Below are positions 1-8,167 of a DNA stretch of 64,000 nt, one piece after another. The DNA comes from Marinobacter sp. NP-4(2019) (lineage in GTDB: Bacteria > Pseudomonadota > Gammaproteobacteria > Pseudomonadales > Oleiphilaceae). The number at the start of each line of letters is the position of its first letter. The first letter of the stretch is position 1. Made by a program: the position numbers and the translations under genes. The stretch is taken from assembly GCF_003994855.1 (NCBI RefSeq), contig NZ_CP034142.1:2232001-2296000 (forward strand), given 5' to 3'. Below the pieces are notes generated by a model. The model worked only from the letters and a program-made list of their open reading frames with translations, did no database searches and was not told where the DNA came from.

Positions 1-2
1 AC

Positions 3-428
3 ACCGAGCTGGCGCGAGTCAGGGGCGTGGTGGGCTACAATCTGCCCAAATGGCTCACAGGGATTCAGTACCGCGAGAACGCCGAGTCACTGACCTTCGA
101 AGTCATGGACCAGGAAACCGGTGAGCTGGACTTTGTGCTGGAAACGGCCAAGCTTGACGATGTGTCCGAGGAGCCGTCCCTGGTGACCAACAGCTTCACC
201 AATATCGATCAGGAAGGCGAATTGACCTATGGCTATGCCGTGTCACGCCAACTCAGCTACGCGTCCAGCATGAGCGACGATACCGTCAATCTGACCCTGG
301 GGGACGGCGGTTTCTCCCGCTATATCAAGTCGCTGGATCTGGGGGAAATGGTGCGTTATGACTACGTGCCGGACTTCCAAAGCGCCTTGTACGCGCCTGA
401 ATCTCTGGCTTCCTTGATAAAGGAATAA
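3..428 (+). CDS. C-terminal part of an unrecognised protein (5' end cut by window)
   Basis: The reading frame is open from the first bases of the window, so the gene begins upstream; a GTG at 27 is in frame but there is no reason to take it as the start. The visible 141 residues are acidic, with no membrane segment and no motif I recognise. The frame ends in TAA at 426-428 and is followed 19 bases later by a strong terminator hairpin, which supports a real 3' end. No function can be assigned from this part. Confidence 0.7.
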   Translation, partial: TELARVRGVVGYNLPKWLTGIQYRENAESLTFEVMDQETGELDFVLETAKLDDVSEEPSLVTNSFTNIDQEGELTYGYAVSRQLSYASSMSDDTVNLTLGDGGFSRYIKSLDLGEMVRYDYVPDFQSALYAPESLASLIKE

Positions 429-447
429 AGACTGAAACGTTTCGAAG

Positions 448-480
448 GATGCCGGCTCAGGGAATAGCCGGCATCTTTTG
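448..480 (+). terminator. Rho-independent terminator
   Basis: GATGCCGGCT (448-457) pairs perfectly with AGCCGGCATC (466-475) across an 8-base loop and is followed by TTTT. It lies just after the partial gene ending at 428. The T run is only on the plus-strand side, so it serves that gene; it also separates it from the convergent epimerase gene ending at 499. Confidence 0.85.
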
Positions 481-498
481 TCCCGCAGAATAGGGCGA

Positions 499-1431
499 TT
501 AACGGCCTGTCTGCTCATCCCGAATCGTAGTCAGCCCCTCACGATAGGTCGTGACCCTGAAATCCGGAAACCGGGATTTGAACTTGTCCGAAACGAAGAG
601 GTTGTCCGCCTTGTAGCGGGGCAGCAGTTCCTCGGTTTCCCGAATCGTTTTGTTGGCCCGTGAGGCCAGCCAGAGTTGCCAGTGCTTCAACACCTTGTAG
701 TTGGCATTCACGCCGAATATCTCCGCTGCCAGTTCAACGAATTGCCGGTACGTGAGGCGGTTATCGTCGCAGGGTAAATGCCAGGTCTGCCCATAGGCAT
801 CCGGCGTGTTACCGAGCAGGGCCATGGCACGGCTGGCGTCCGGCGTAAAAATCAGGGTTCTCAGGGTATCGTCACGCAGAAAGACCTTTGCCGGCTTTCC
901 GGCAAGCAGATTGTCGATCACCGTGGTATTGGTAATGCTTTGCGTCTTTCCCGGCCCGTAAAATTCCGGAGCCCGGCAAATCACCGCCTCGACACGATCT
1001 TGCGCCATGGAATCCAGCAGCATCCGGGTTATCTCAGCGCGGGCCTGGCCTTTGGGCCCGTTGGGAGTGAAGGGCGCATCTTCGAGTTGAGGCTGACTGG
1101 TCTGAGGATACATATAGGTGTTGTCGAAATACACCAACCTGGCGCTGTGGGCCTCACAGGCATCGATGACATTTAGCATCATGACGGGCCAGCGCTCCAC
1201 CCATATCTGGCTGTCGATGGGCAGGCCCGCGGTCATGTAGACGATCTCCGAGCCTTCCACCGCTTGCAGGGTCTGCGAGGCATCCATGAGGTCTGCGCTG
1301 ACCAGCTCGTCAGTGTCATTGATCTTCTCGGGTTTGCGGCTCACCACGCGTATGTCGCTGGTGAAATCCCGCTTCAGGCTCCGGGCCAGTTCGCGCCCGA
1401 TCTGCCCGCTTGCACCCAATATTGTTTGCAT
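499..1431 (-). CDS. NAD(P)-binding epimerase/dehydratase-like protein (atypical SDR)
   Basis: The 310-residue product opens with a Rossmann nucleotide-binding loop GASGQIG at residues 7-13, the GxxGxxG pattern of extended and atypical short-chain dehydrogenases. The fold and length fit the NAD-dependent epimerase/dehydratase family. A YxxxK pair is not obvious, so it may be an atypical, possibly non-catalytic or reductase-type member. The ATG at 1431 has an AGGAG site about 10 bases upstream. A MerR-type promoter with a 19-base spacer lies at 1469-1499, and the merR-like gene is directly upstream, so expression is probably induced through that regulator. Substrate is unknown. Confidence 0.8.
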   Translation of the reverse strand: MQTILGASGQIGRELARSLKRDFTSDIRVVSRKPEKINDTDELVSADLMDASQTLQAVEGSEIVYMTAGLPIDSQIWVERWPVMMLNVIDACEAHSARLVYFDNTYMYPQTSQPQLEDAPFTPNGPKGQARAEITRMLLDSMAQDRVEAVICRAPEFYGPGKTQSITNTTVIDNLLAGKPAKVFLRDDTLRTLIFTPDASRAMALLGNTPDAYGQTWHLPCDDNRLTYRQFVELAAEIFGVNANYKVLKHWQLWLASRANKTIRETEELLPRYKADNLFVSDKFKSRFPDFRVTTYREGLTTIRDEQTGR

Positions 1432-1468
1432 GCGTTAAAACTCCTACGTTAGCCCATCTCAATGGCTA

Positions 1469-1499
1469 ACCTTAAGCTTAAAGCTAACTTCAGAGTCAA
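1469..1499 (-). promoter_or_regulatory. MerR-type promoter with 19-base spacer
   Basis: On the minus strand, TTGACT (1494-1499) and TAAGGT (1469-1474) are separated by exactly 19 bases. Promoters activated by MerR-family proteins characteristically have this over-long 19-20 base spacer, and the same -35/-10 hexamers occur in classic mer promoters. The spacer carries an imperfect dyad. It sits between the MerR-like gene (1577-1987) and the epimerase-like gene, which starts at 1431. Confidence 0.75.
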
Positions 1500-1576
1500 C
1501 AAATGATACCGATCTCCTGGGCACTGGCCAGAACCCGCAATCCGCCAAGGCGACGGCGAAGCAGGTAGCGTATTTA

Positions 1577-1987
1577 TTATGAGTTGCCCATTCCAAACTG
1601 CGACAAAACGCGCTTGGCGTTGGTGGCACAGTCCATGTCATCTGGCTTTGCCTCAACCTCAGCCAGGACTTCCACGAGCTGCGCTTTGCTTTGTGCAAGC
1701 CTTTCCTGAATTTCCTCGATGTCACGGATCTTCTGGCGAAGCGTAGTGAGCAACGAACCGTGATCCCAGTCAGCCAGATCAGCAGGCAATAGCGCGGTAA
1801 GCTCATCAAGACTGAAACCCGCCTGCTGTGCGGTGGTGATCAGTTTGAGCATCGTCACCGCTTCAGGGGGATAGGTTCGATAACCGTTGGCTTTACGACG
1901 AACCGTTTTCAGTAGGCCGATTCGCTCGTAGAAACGGATTCGGGACGGGGCAAGGCCTGTGCGTTCGGCCAATTCACCAATTCTCAA
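1577..1987 (-). CDS. MerR-family transcriptional regulator
   Basis: The 136-residue protein begins with a typical MerR winged helix: MRIGELAERTGLAPSRIRFY at residues 1-20, then YERIGLL and NGYRTY wing residues, and a long dimerisation helix from about 80 to 120. The C-terminal tail has one Cys (in DDMDCATNAK), so a metal or redox site is possible but not demonstrated. Length is normal for the family. Its likely target is the 19-base-spacer promoter at 1469-1499 in front of the downstream epimerase-like gene on the same strand. Confidence 0.88.
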   Translation of the reverse strand: MRIGELAERTGLAPSRIRFYERIGLLKTVRRKANGYRTYPPEAVTMLKLITTAQQAGFSLDELTALLPADLADWDHGSLLTTLRQKIRDIEEIQERLAQSKAQLVEVLAEVEAKPDDMDCATNAKRVLSQFGMGNS

Positions 1988-2063
1988 GTGCGGTACCTGG
2001 GTAAATCGTGTGGAGCTTTGACTTTAACCCCGGCGTTCTGTGGTTACAACTTCGTTTACTTCT

Positions 2064-2092
2064 AAAGGCTGCCCTTGCTTAGGGCAGCCTTT
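2064..2092 (-). terminator. Terminator hairpin downstream of the rhodanese gene
   Basis: An 11-base perfect stem, AAAGGCTGCCC (2064-2074) and GGGCAGCCTTT (2082-2092), closes a 7-base loop. It lies just after the minus-strand rhodanese gene ends at 2121. The stem runs into A/T pairs at its base, but no long U tract follows, so termination strength is uncertain. Confidence 0.6.
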
Positions 2093-2120
2093 CAGGAACG
2101 TCTTCTGCTGCTGGAACCAG

Positions 2121-2447
2121 TCAAGCGGCGCGTTTCTGGTTGAACCAGTCCTCGGTGCCGCCTTCATAATCGTAGACTTCCGTAAAACCGGCATCTTCCA
2201 GCTTCCTGGCAGCCTTGGGAGAAGCATCACATTCGAAATTCGCGCAGTAGACGACTATTTTCCGATCCTTACTGCCAGCAACTGCCTCTACCTGTTCCAG
2301 AAAGGATGGCTCCTCCACCGGAATATTGATGGATGTGCGGATATGTTCTCGGTTGAAGGCATCCCTCGGCAGGACGTTGATGAGCACAAAATCTTCGTGC
2401 TCAGTCTCGTTCATTTGTTTGAGGTCGTCACGGCTAATGCTCTTCAT
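2121..2447 (-). CDS. Rhodanese-like single-domain sulfurtransferase
   Basis: This 108-residue protein is one rhodanese domain. The active-site loop is visible as VVYCANFECDAS near residue 70, with the catalytic Cys after VVY. Family members carry sulfane sulfur (or, in some cases, selenium) on that Cys. There is no signal peptide, so it is cytoplasmic. The ATG at 2447 has a GGAG site 7 bases upstream. It is transcribed divergently from the selO-like gene at 2602. Confidence 0.88.
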   Translation of the reverse strand: MKSISRDDLKQMNETEHEDFVLINVLPRDAFNREHIRTSINIPVEEPSFLEQVEAVAGSKDRKIVVYCANFECDASPKAARKLEDAGFTEVYDYEGGTEDWFNQKRAA

Positions 2448-2571
2448 AGCTTTTCTCCTTCGCTGAGGAAATGGCTACCTCAGTAGTTTACTGTGATGGC
2501 CTGGGGCTTGATTTCAAGGTGTTTGGTGGATCTGATGGTGGAGTACACGGCTTTTCTCGTAGACTGTTACC

Positions 2572-2577
2572 TATAAT
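2572..2577 (+). promoter_or_regulatory. Candidate -10 box for the selO-like gene
   Basis: A perfect TATAAT lies 25 bases before the start codon at 2602. The region 17-18 bases upstream (around GGCTTT) is a weak -35. A GAGGAG ribosome site follows at 2590-2595. Confidence 0.4.
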
Positions 2578-2601
2578 CAAACCAACGCTTGAGGAGTCCC
2601 T

Positions 2602-4317
2602 ATGATAGAGCGACGTCACCGGGAAACGCCCACAACGGTCGCGACCCTCGACGATCTCGCACCGTTGGCAGACTATTCATTCATGGACACGCTCAACTGC
2701 GATCCCGAGGGGAAAGCAAACGGAGCTGACCACGCCCCTCGGCAAGTGTTCTCGGGTCACTATGTTCCGGTCAAACCCACGCCAATCGAAAACCCAGAAT
2801 ACGTCGCGCATGGGAAAAGCCTGTTTCGCGAACTGGGTTTCGACGACGGCATGGCCCAGTCCAACGACTTTCTCCGCATGTTCTCCGGTGACTTATCCCG
2901 GGTTCCGGAGCCTCTGCGCAACGTGGGGTGGGCGTGTGGCTATGCACTTTCTATCTACGGCACCGAATTCTACCAGCAATGCCCGTTCCAGACCGGCAAT
3001 GGCTACGGCGACGGTCGCGCTATTTCGGTGCTCGAGGCTGTCATCAACGGACAACGCTGGGAAATGCAGTTGAAAGGGGCAGGGCGCACACCTTACTGCC
3101 GCGGCGCGGACGGCCGGGCCGTTTTGCGCTCCAGTGTTCGGGAGTTCCTGGCCCAGGAGCACATGCATGCGCTCGGTGTACCTACGTCACGGTCTCTGAG
3201 CCTGTACGTGTCAAAGACCGAGCAAGTCAGGCGCCCGTGGTATTCGGAGGGCTCACGCTCAATAGATCCGGATATCCTTATATCCGAGCCCGTTGCCATC
3301 TCGACACGTGTTGCGCCGTCGTTCATTCGGGTAGGGCAGCTCGAGCTCTTTAGTCGTCGTGCTCGCAAGCAGGAACACCCGCAGGCGATGGAGGAGCTCG
3401 AGAAGCTCGTCTTGCACCTGATTGATCGTGAGTACGGTGACGTGATCGACCAGTCACTGGCCACTGCCGAAAAAGTCGTGTTGCTTGCACGTGAGTTCCG
3501 CAGCCGACTAACGTCGCTTGTGGCGAACTGGATCCGTGTTGGCTACTGCCAGGGTAACTTCAACAGCGACAACTGTGCGGCGGGCGGCTTCACGCTCGAC
3601 TATGGACCGTTCGGATTCTGCGATGTATTTGATCCGCAGTACCAACCATGGACGGGTGGCGGGCATCACTTTGCGTTCCTCAACCAACCAGCAGCGGCCG
3701 AACGCAACTTCCACTCGTTTTGTTTGGCGGTGCGGCCTTTGTTGGCAGGGCATCCGGACTACATGCGGCAGCTCGATGAGATTCAAAGTGAATTCCCGAA
3801 CGTAATGCAAGACCAAATGGAGCAGATGTGGGCGGCAAAACTCGGACTTGATGCTTTTGACGCGAACTTGTTCAGCGAGCTGGCAACGCTGATGATGCAA
3901 ACGCCCGTGGATTACACCATGTTCTTCCGGGAACTCTCGTGCTTGCCAGATGACATCAAGCCACTCAAGAAGAGCTTCTACAAGGGCCCGACCTATGCTG
4001 CAGACCCTGAAGGGCTGGACAAGCGCTGGTCAGCGTGGCTCACAAAGTGGCAATCGCTCACTCGACCTGCCTCGCGTGAGGAGCTTTCCAGTCAGATGAA
4101 GCGCGTTAACCCGAAGTACAGTTTGAAGGAGTGGTTCGTTGTGCCTGCTTATCAGCAAGCGGCAGCGGGTAACTACGCTTTGCTGCGAGAACTGCAGGAC
4201 GTGATGACGCAGCCATACGCCGAACAATCGGAGGACGTAGAGAAGAAATACTACAGGCTGAAGCCACTGGAGCTCTTTGAGATGGGTGGACTGTCACACT
4301 ATAGCTGCTCGTCGTGA
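2602..4317 (+). CDS. selO: SelO/YdiU family protein adenylyltransferase (pseudokinase AMPylase)
   Basis: SelO proteins transfer AMP from ATP to Ser/Thr/Tyr of target proteins using an inverted kinase-like fold. Diagnostic stretches are seen here: the QLKGAGRTPYCRGADGR loop near residue 155, the VLRSSVREFL helix, and NFNSDNC followed by LDYGPFGFCD in the metal-binding/catalytic region (NTDN in E. coli). The protein ends in Cys-Ser-Ser, with Cys at the antepenultimate position where eukaryotic SelO has selenocysteine and E. coli SelO has its redox Cys. At 571 residues it is longer than E. coli YdiU (478). Good RBS and -10 box. It stands alone as a transcription unit. Confidence 0.92.
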   Translation: MIERRHRETPTTVATLDDLAPLADYSFMDTLNCDPEGKANGADHAPRQVFSGHYVPVKPTPIENPEYVAHGKSLFRELGFDDGMAQSNDFLRMFSGDLSRVPEPLRNVGWACGYALSIYGTEFYQQCPFQTGNGYGDGRAISVLEAVINGQRWEMQLKGAGRTPYCRGADGRAVLRSSVREFLAQEHMHALGVPTSRSLSLYVSKTEQVRRPWYSEGSRSIDPDILISEPVAISTRVAPSFIRVGQLELFSRRARKQEHPQAMEELEKLVLHLIDREYGDVIDQSLATAEKVVLLAREFRSRLTSLVANWIRVGYCQGNFNSDNCAAGGFTLDYGPFGFCDVFDPQYQPWTGGGHHFAFLNQPAAAERNFHSFCLAVRPLLAGHPDYMRQLDEIQSEFPNVMQDQMEQMWAAKLGLDAFDANLFSELATLMMQTPVDYTMFFRELSCLPDDIKPLKKSFYKGPTYAADPEGLDKRWSAWLTKWQSLTRPASREELSSQMKRVNPKYSLKEWFVVPAYQQAAAGNYALLRELQDVMTQPYAEQSEDVEKKYYRLKPLELFEMGGLSHYSCSS

Positions 4318-4406
4318 CCGGGTATCCAAAATCATCGAGGACAGTAATCACCCGATAATCTCCTGAACCAGCCGTAGAAAGGGAATAATAATAAGTTTGC
4401 TGTGAA

Positions 4407-4425
4407 GACCACAGAAAGTGCTAGG
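4407..4425 (+). repeat. Copy of a CACAGAAAGTGCT repeat
   Basis: GACCACAGAAAGTGCTA matches the IS-end-like motif seen at 4923-4944 and, as reverse complement, at 9861-9885. It lies between selO and the ACT-domain gene. It may be a remnant of an insertion-sequence end. Confidence 0.45.
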
Positions 4426-4466
4426 TTTTTGTTATGCCCACGGCGTTCTAATAAAGGATCGTAGAG

Positions 4467-4880
4467 ATGATGCGAACAGAGTTTCTCCAGGAATTGATCA
4501 AGCAACTCTCGCCGAAACTGGATTCGACGACCTATGTCTACTGCACGGTGCCCAAGGCAAAGTATGGCGAATTGGAGCACCTCAAGCCGATTGTCAGCAT
4601 TGCCGAACTAGAAGGTCTTACCCTGGTTATTCCTCTCGAGCAGGCGGAAGCCGAGGGCCTCGACTACTACCGAATCTTCCGCCGCATCACTCTCGAAGGC
4701 CACTCCAGCCTTGAAGCCCTGGGGCTCACATCTGTAGTAACGAGCCTGCTGGCCGAACGGGGCATTACCACCAATGTCATCGCAGGGTTCTATCACGACC
4801 ATATGTTCGTACCCAACGATCGCACCGATGAGGCCATCAAAGCACTGAGGGAACTAGCCAGTAACCCAGGTGGCGAGTAG
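4467..4880 (+). CDS. ACT-domain protein (ACT_3/ACT_7 type)
   Basis: The 137-residue protein resembles the small standalone two-ACT-domain family (ACT_3 plus ACT_7). The C-terminal half has the family features SSLEALGLTSVVTSLLAERG and the conserved AGFYHDHMFVP. These domains usually bind amino acids, but this standalone family has no proven function. There is no membrane segment. The start was taken as the ATG at 4467, close to an upstream AGAG site. The gene is bracketed by copies of a CACAGAAAGTGCT repeat at 4407 and 4892-4944, so it may have moved as a unit. Confidence 0.8.
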   Translation: MMRTEFLQELIKQLSPKLDSTTYVYCTVPKAKYGELEHLKPIVSIAELEGLTLVIPLEQAEAEGLDYYRIFRRITLEGHSSLEALGLTSVVTSLLAERGITTNVIAGFYHDHMFVPNDRTDEAIKALRELASNPGGE

Positions 4881-4891
4881 GAATGAGTCGA

Positions 4892-4944
4892 ATTCTTTAG
4901 CACTTTTTTTCTCGGCCTCAAATTGGACGACCACAGAAAGTGCT
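4892..4944. repeat. Pair of inverted IS-end-like repeats
   Basis: ATTCTTTAGCAC (4892-4903) is identical to 9857-9868, and TTGGACGACCACAGAAAG... (4923-4944) matches the reverse complement of 9861-9885 with one difference. The two face each other with about 20 bases between them. They look like decayed mobile-element ends beside the FMN reductase gene. Confidence 0.5.
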
Positions 4945-4994
4945 TTCCTGATCGCTGTCGAGGTGGATGAACGCACAACCAGCCTCAGATTGCC

Positions 4995-5597
4995 TCACTC
5001 GTGGCGCTCTCCCATCTGTCGGAGGACTTCTTCCAGGCTGACTTTCGCACACACCGTATCCTTTACGTACTCTATCAAGTTGGTCGCGGAGCTTCGGATC
5101 AGCTTTTCCATATCCGCATCCAGGCAAGCGCCGTCGGGATCAAAAATCTGCTGAACCTTGGCAACCGAAACCACGGCTGGCAACGGAATGGCACCCACAT
5201 GCGCACAGATGGCCCTCAACTGCTCTGTGGATTTGATCGCGCCGATCACTCCGGCGGCCACGCCCAACAACGAAACAGGCTTGTTTGCCAACATACTTGG
5301 GAAGCCCAGATTATCAATTGCCAGCTTCATTGGGCTACTGATTCCCCCGTGATACTCCGGCGAGGCCAGCAGCACAGCCGTGGAATCCTTTACTGTGTTC
5401 TGGAACTGTTCGATGGCATCGGGATTTTTCGCAGGCAGCCCTGGCAACGGCAAATCCAGGTGCTCCAGGTAGGTTGGTGTCACTTCCACATCCGGGTATT
5501 TGGCCAATTCGTCCAGGGCCAGATTTAACGCCATTGATGTATAGTTGCCTGGGCGGACACTGCCGCAGATAGTTGCAATCTTGATGGGCATGGTCAT
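4995..5597 (-). CDS. NADPH-dependent FMN reductase family protein
   Basis: The product is a flavodoxin-fold quinone/FMN reductase. It starts with beta-1 and the phosphate loop IATICGSVRPGNYTS, followed by LLASPEYHGGISSPMKLAID, the family's PEY(H/N)xxxP..LKxxID signature that contacts the flavin ring. It is soluble and about 200 residues long, normal for the family. The frame is open back to 5642, but an AGGA site sits just before the ATGs at 5597 and 5591, so one of these is the real start. It probably reduces quinones, FMN or azo compounds with NAD(P)H. Confidence 0.87.
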   Translation of the reverse strand: MTMPIKIATICGSVRPGNYTSMALNLALDELAKYPDVEVTPTYLEHLDLPLPGLPAKNPDAIEQFQNTVKDSTAVLLASPEYHGGISSPMKLAIDNLGFPSMLANKPVSLLGVAAGVIGAIKSTEQLRAICAHVGAIPLPAVVSVAKVQQIFDPDGACLDADMEKLIRSSATNLIEYVKDTVCAKVSLEEVLRQMGERHE

Positions 5598-6430
5598 ATT
5601 CCTATGGATACGTGACGTGTCGAAAACCCGGTACCAACTCAACGTGGAGTTCGGTCAGAGAATTGAGAGGGACTGAGCCCTAACTTGAGTTTTCCAACGG
5701 TTTGCAAAATATAACCGTAGTTCATGGCTGTTATCTCTACCAGATGGGAATCGTTTGAGATTCGCTGATAGTTCGTCCACCGAATAGTTTCTTTTTATTT
5801 TCCAGGCACCTGCCATACTGGACGGGTCGCGGAAGAGGGCGCTTTCACGGCTCCCTTTGGTTTCGAGGAGCGGCCGATGCCGTTGCCGCACCCAATGCAC
5901 CGGATTCTCCTGAAGGCAGGACATAAAGCAAAATGGTAAAAGTTCTATTGAAGGGGTTCGATGAAATTTTGGATTTTTGCTTCCAGCGTTGACTTGCTTG
6001 TCTTTAACTGGCGGCAACAGAGAGAAGGGCATCGCCAACGACCGGAGTTAAACAAAAGCGGACATTCGCACCCCCCACTTATTTAGCCGCTTTTCGAGCC
6101 AATTTGAATGTTGGTGAACCACTTCAGCTGTTCGGCAACCGATCAAACGGACTTAACTTGCACCCAATGATTGAAAAGCTGGCCGGATTTTTTTCAACTA
6201 TGGATGGACCTAATTCGGGGTAGGGTCACTCCTGTACAAGCCGTGTGGCTGAGCTTGGCTGATCCGGGATAGAACGAAAAACCAGCGACAGAAAATCGCT
6301 GGTTGTTCTTAACCGAATTACCAAAAGTAACCAATTCACTACCCTCCCAAACAGTTTTATGTAGCCGACTTGGTCACACTTTGTTGAACCGTAACATGAC
6401 ATGAACAGACTTCAGCAAAGGGACTTCCTG
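5598..6430. other. Long intergenic stretch, no convincing gene
   Basis: About 830 bases contain no frame with a recognisable product. A minus-strand open frame at 5655-6038 (127 codons) has no RBS and an atypical composition. AAAAGCGG (6054-6061) and CCGCTTTT (6087-6094) form a long-loop inverted repeat. A strong hairpin is at 6271-6309. The stretch probably holds decayed DNA plus the promoter of the locus starting at 6431. Confidence 0.5.
6271..6309. terminator. Bidirectional terminator-like hairpin
   Basis: AACCAGCGA (6280-6288) pairs with TCGCTGGTT (6296-6304) across a 7-base loop, and outer AGAAC/GTTCT arms extend the stem. The right flank is T-rich and the left flank A-rich, so it could stop transcription in both directions. 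No gene ends close by, which suggests the gene it served has been lost. Confidence 0.55.
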
Positions 6431-6520
6431 ATGAGTAGATTTAAGAGTTTCGGCGGTAAGATTTCATCCCAGGCCCAAAGTTGGGCGGAAGCAACGGGAG
6501 AATGGGGCGAACGTGCTTGA
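6431..6520 (+). CDS. Possible 29-residue leader/small protein overlapping the next gene
   Basis: ATG at 6431 has an AAAGGGA site 9 bases upstream and opens a 29-residue frame with several charged residues and two Trp. Its TGA at 6518-6520 overlaps the GTG start of the next gene at 6513 by 8 bases. The arrangement fits translational coupling. A single-base shift could instead join it to the next frame as one N-terminus. No homologue is recognised. Confidence 0.4.
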   Translation: MSRFKSFGGKISSQAQSWAEATGEWGERA

Positions 6521-7187
6521 TTTTTCTGGGGAAGTAGAAAAGTATTTTGGACGAGCGGATGGCGAGCAATTTCCTCGGTTGCAAGCATGGGAGATCATTT
6601 ATGACTACGTCAACGATCCTCGATTCCAAAACTGGTCAGACTTGGCGTCTGAGCAAAATGTGGAGAAGACCGCGCTGCATCTTGGATTTTTCCTATCTAA
6701 TTGGGGAATGTTCAGAGGTTCTTCTGGCTTGATGAAATCCAATCTGCGTTTCTTCCGGAAAATGGTTGAAGTTCTTTTTACTCAGATCCCCGCTGATCTT
6801 TGGAACTTACATCTGGACGAGTTCACTGAAGATGCCTGTGAGCATGTGAAACTTCTCGATTGCTCATTGGAGAAGCTACGCGGACATTTGGAAAAAATCA
6901 CAACGCCCACCGACACGTTGGTAACCAAGATACTCATGGGGATCTGGGGGGAATGTCCTGCCAGAGATCTATACTTTGAGGCTGGTTTTCGGAGTGTATA
7001 TCCGGAGATGCGCGTCCCTCGGTTCTCTGGCGAGTACATGGTAGGTTTGAACCAATTACGCGTACACGAAAACTGGAGTCTCCCGGTAAAGAAGACTGCT
7101 GGTGGTAACAGATATCCCGCTGCAAAACTCATCGATATGGCATTCTTTGAAATAGGTTTTAGAGCCAAAAGCGGACAAAAATTGTAA
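6513..7187 (+). CDS. Unrecognised 224-residue soluble protein
   Basis: I do not recognise this protein. It is soluble and mixed alpha/beta by eye, with a conspicuous LGFFLSNWGMFRGSSGL stretch at residues 57-73 that looks like a conserved core, and a basic C-terminus. The only start in frame after the upstream stop is GTG at 6513, overlapping a 29-residue frame. The next gene begins 11 bases after its stop, so the two form an operon. Codon use is more AT-rich than the flanking housekeeping genes, and a tyrosine recombinase lies 1.3 kb downstream, which points to acquired DNA. Confidence 0.65.
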   Translation: MLDFSGEVEKYFGRADGEQFPRLQAWEIIYDYVNDPRFQNWSDLASEQNVEKTALHLGFFLSNWGMFRGSSGLMKSNLRFFRKMVEVLFTQIPADLWNLHLDEFTEDACEHVKLLDCSLEKLRGHLEKITTPTDTLVTKILMGIWGECPARDLYFEAGFRSVYPEMRVPRFSGEYMVGLNQLRVHENWSLPVKKTAGGNRYPAAKLIDMAFFEIGFRAKSGQKL

Positions 7188-7198
7188 GGAGAGGTGTT

Positions 7199-8167
7199 TT
7201 GTTTAGTGTGATTGGGGATATCCTTAAACGCAATCTCATTGGTGTCATCCAAATTGTTGCTATACCTCTCATCGGCCTCTTCTTGTTCGGTCAATATATC
7301 TACGAGTCCTCATATGACTTATTTTTTAGCAACGAGGATCATTTCCTTGAGGCAGGTCAAAATTTTCCAATGAGTGTTCCCCGGGAGTTAATCATCGGGA
7401 GCGACCGAAAATACCTCATGAGGTATTCCTTAAGTCCCGCCAGTGCGATCAATACGTTTTCCCAATATGTTGGTTTTATTGAGATCTATGATCTTCACTC
7501 TGAGCGATCTGTGTTAAGCAAAGCAATCAACAAAAAAAGCCTGATCAAACATGCGAACGGGCGAGATAGTCTTCAGGATGAGGTCATGGACCAACTAACG
7601 ACCCTATCGAACAATGAGGACAACCGGTTCGCGAACGCGATTGTCCCGAATAAGGGCGAATCAATAATCGTTATTTCTGGTAAGAATTGGATCTCGAAAG
7701 GCGGTGCTTACTACACAGAGCTGGACTTGGAAAAGGATACGGCGCTCGACTTGTCTGGACTGGATGAGTCGTATGTTCATGCAGAAAATCGTGGGACTGA
7801 ACTCCCCTATTTTATCCGATTCAGGGTGAATAGTTCAGCCGATTCAGCTGAGGTCCAGTATTCCTCAAACCAAGGAAAGGGAAAGTTCACAATGACCTCG
7901 GTATCGAGCTATTTTCCCTCAGGCGCTTATCCTGAAACCTTCGAGACGTTCAAGGATTACCTGATTATTAACTCACGGAAGGAAGGCTCAATTAACTGGA
8001 TCTACGTATTTGATCGGAAGAGCGGCGATCTCGTACGCGAACTGTGCTGCACCGAAGGTTGGACCAGCAGGGTAATCTCAAGTGATGCTGGATCAGATTA
8101 TATCGCGTCAGGAGGGGATGGAGACCACAGCATAAAGCTCTGGAACCTCTCTACCTTTCAGAAATAA
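7199..8167 (+). CDS. Membrane-anchored protein with WD40-like C-terminus, unknown function
   Basis: The 322-residue protein has one N-terminal membrane segment (about residues 13-33, rich in Ile/Leu/Val) and a large domain beyond it. The C-terminus reads like a WD40 repeat: IASGGDGDHSIKLWNLSTF, with a preceding YVFDRKSGDLVREL blade-like strand pair. A beta-propeller on the far side of the membrane is likely. The start is TTG at 7199 preceded by a strong AAGGAGAGG site. It is coupled to the 224-residue gene 11 bases upstream. Function is not known. Confidence 0.65.
   Translation: MFSVIGDILKRNLIGVIQIVAIPLIGLFLFGQYIYESSYDLFFSNEDHFLEAGQNFPMSVPRELIIGSDRKYLMRYSLSPASAINTFSQYVGFIEIYDLHSERSVLSKAINKKSLIKHANGRDSLQDEVMDQLTTLSNNEDNRFANAIVPNKGESIIVISGKNWISKGGAYYTELDLEKDTALDLSGLDESYVHAENRGTELPYFIRFRVNSSADSAEVQYSSNQGKGKFTMTSVSSYFPSGAYPETFETFKDYLIINSRKEGSINWIYVFDRKSGDLVRELCCTEGWTSRVISSDAGSDYIASGGDGDHSIKLWNLSTFQK

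Noticed and set aside
5655..6038. Minus-strand open frame of 127 codons
   Set aside because: There is no RBS and no recognisable protein-like pattern; treated as non-coding.
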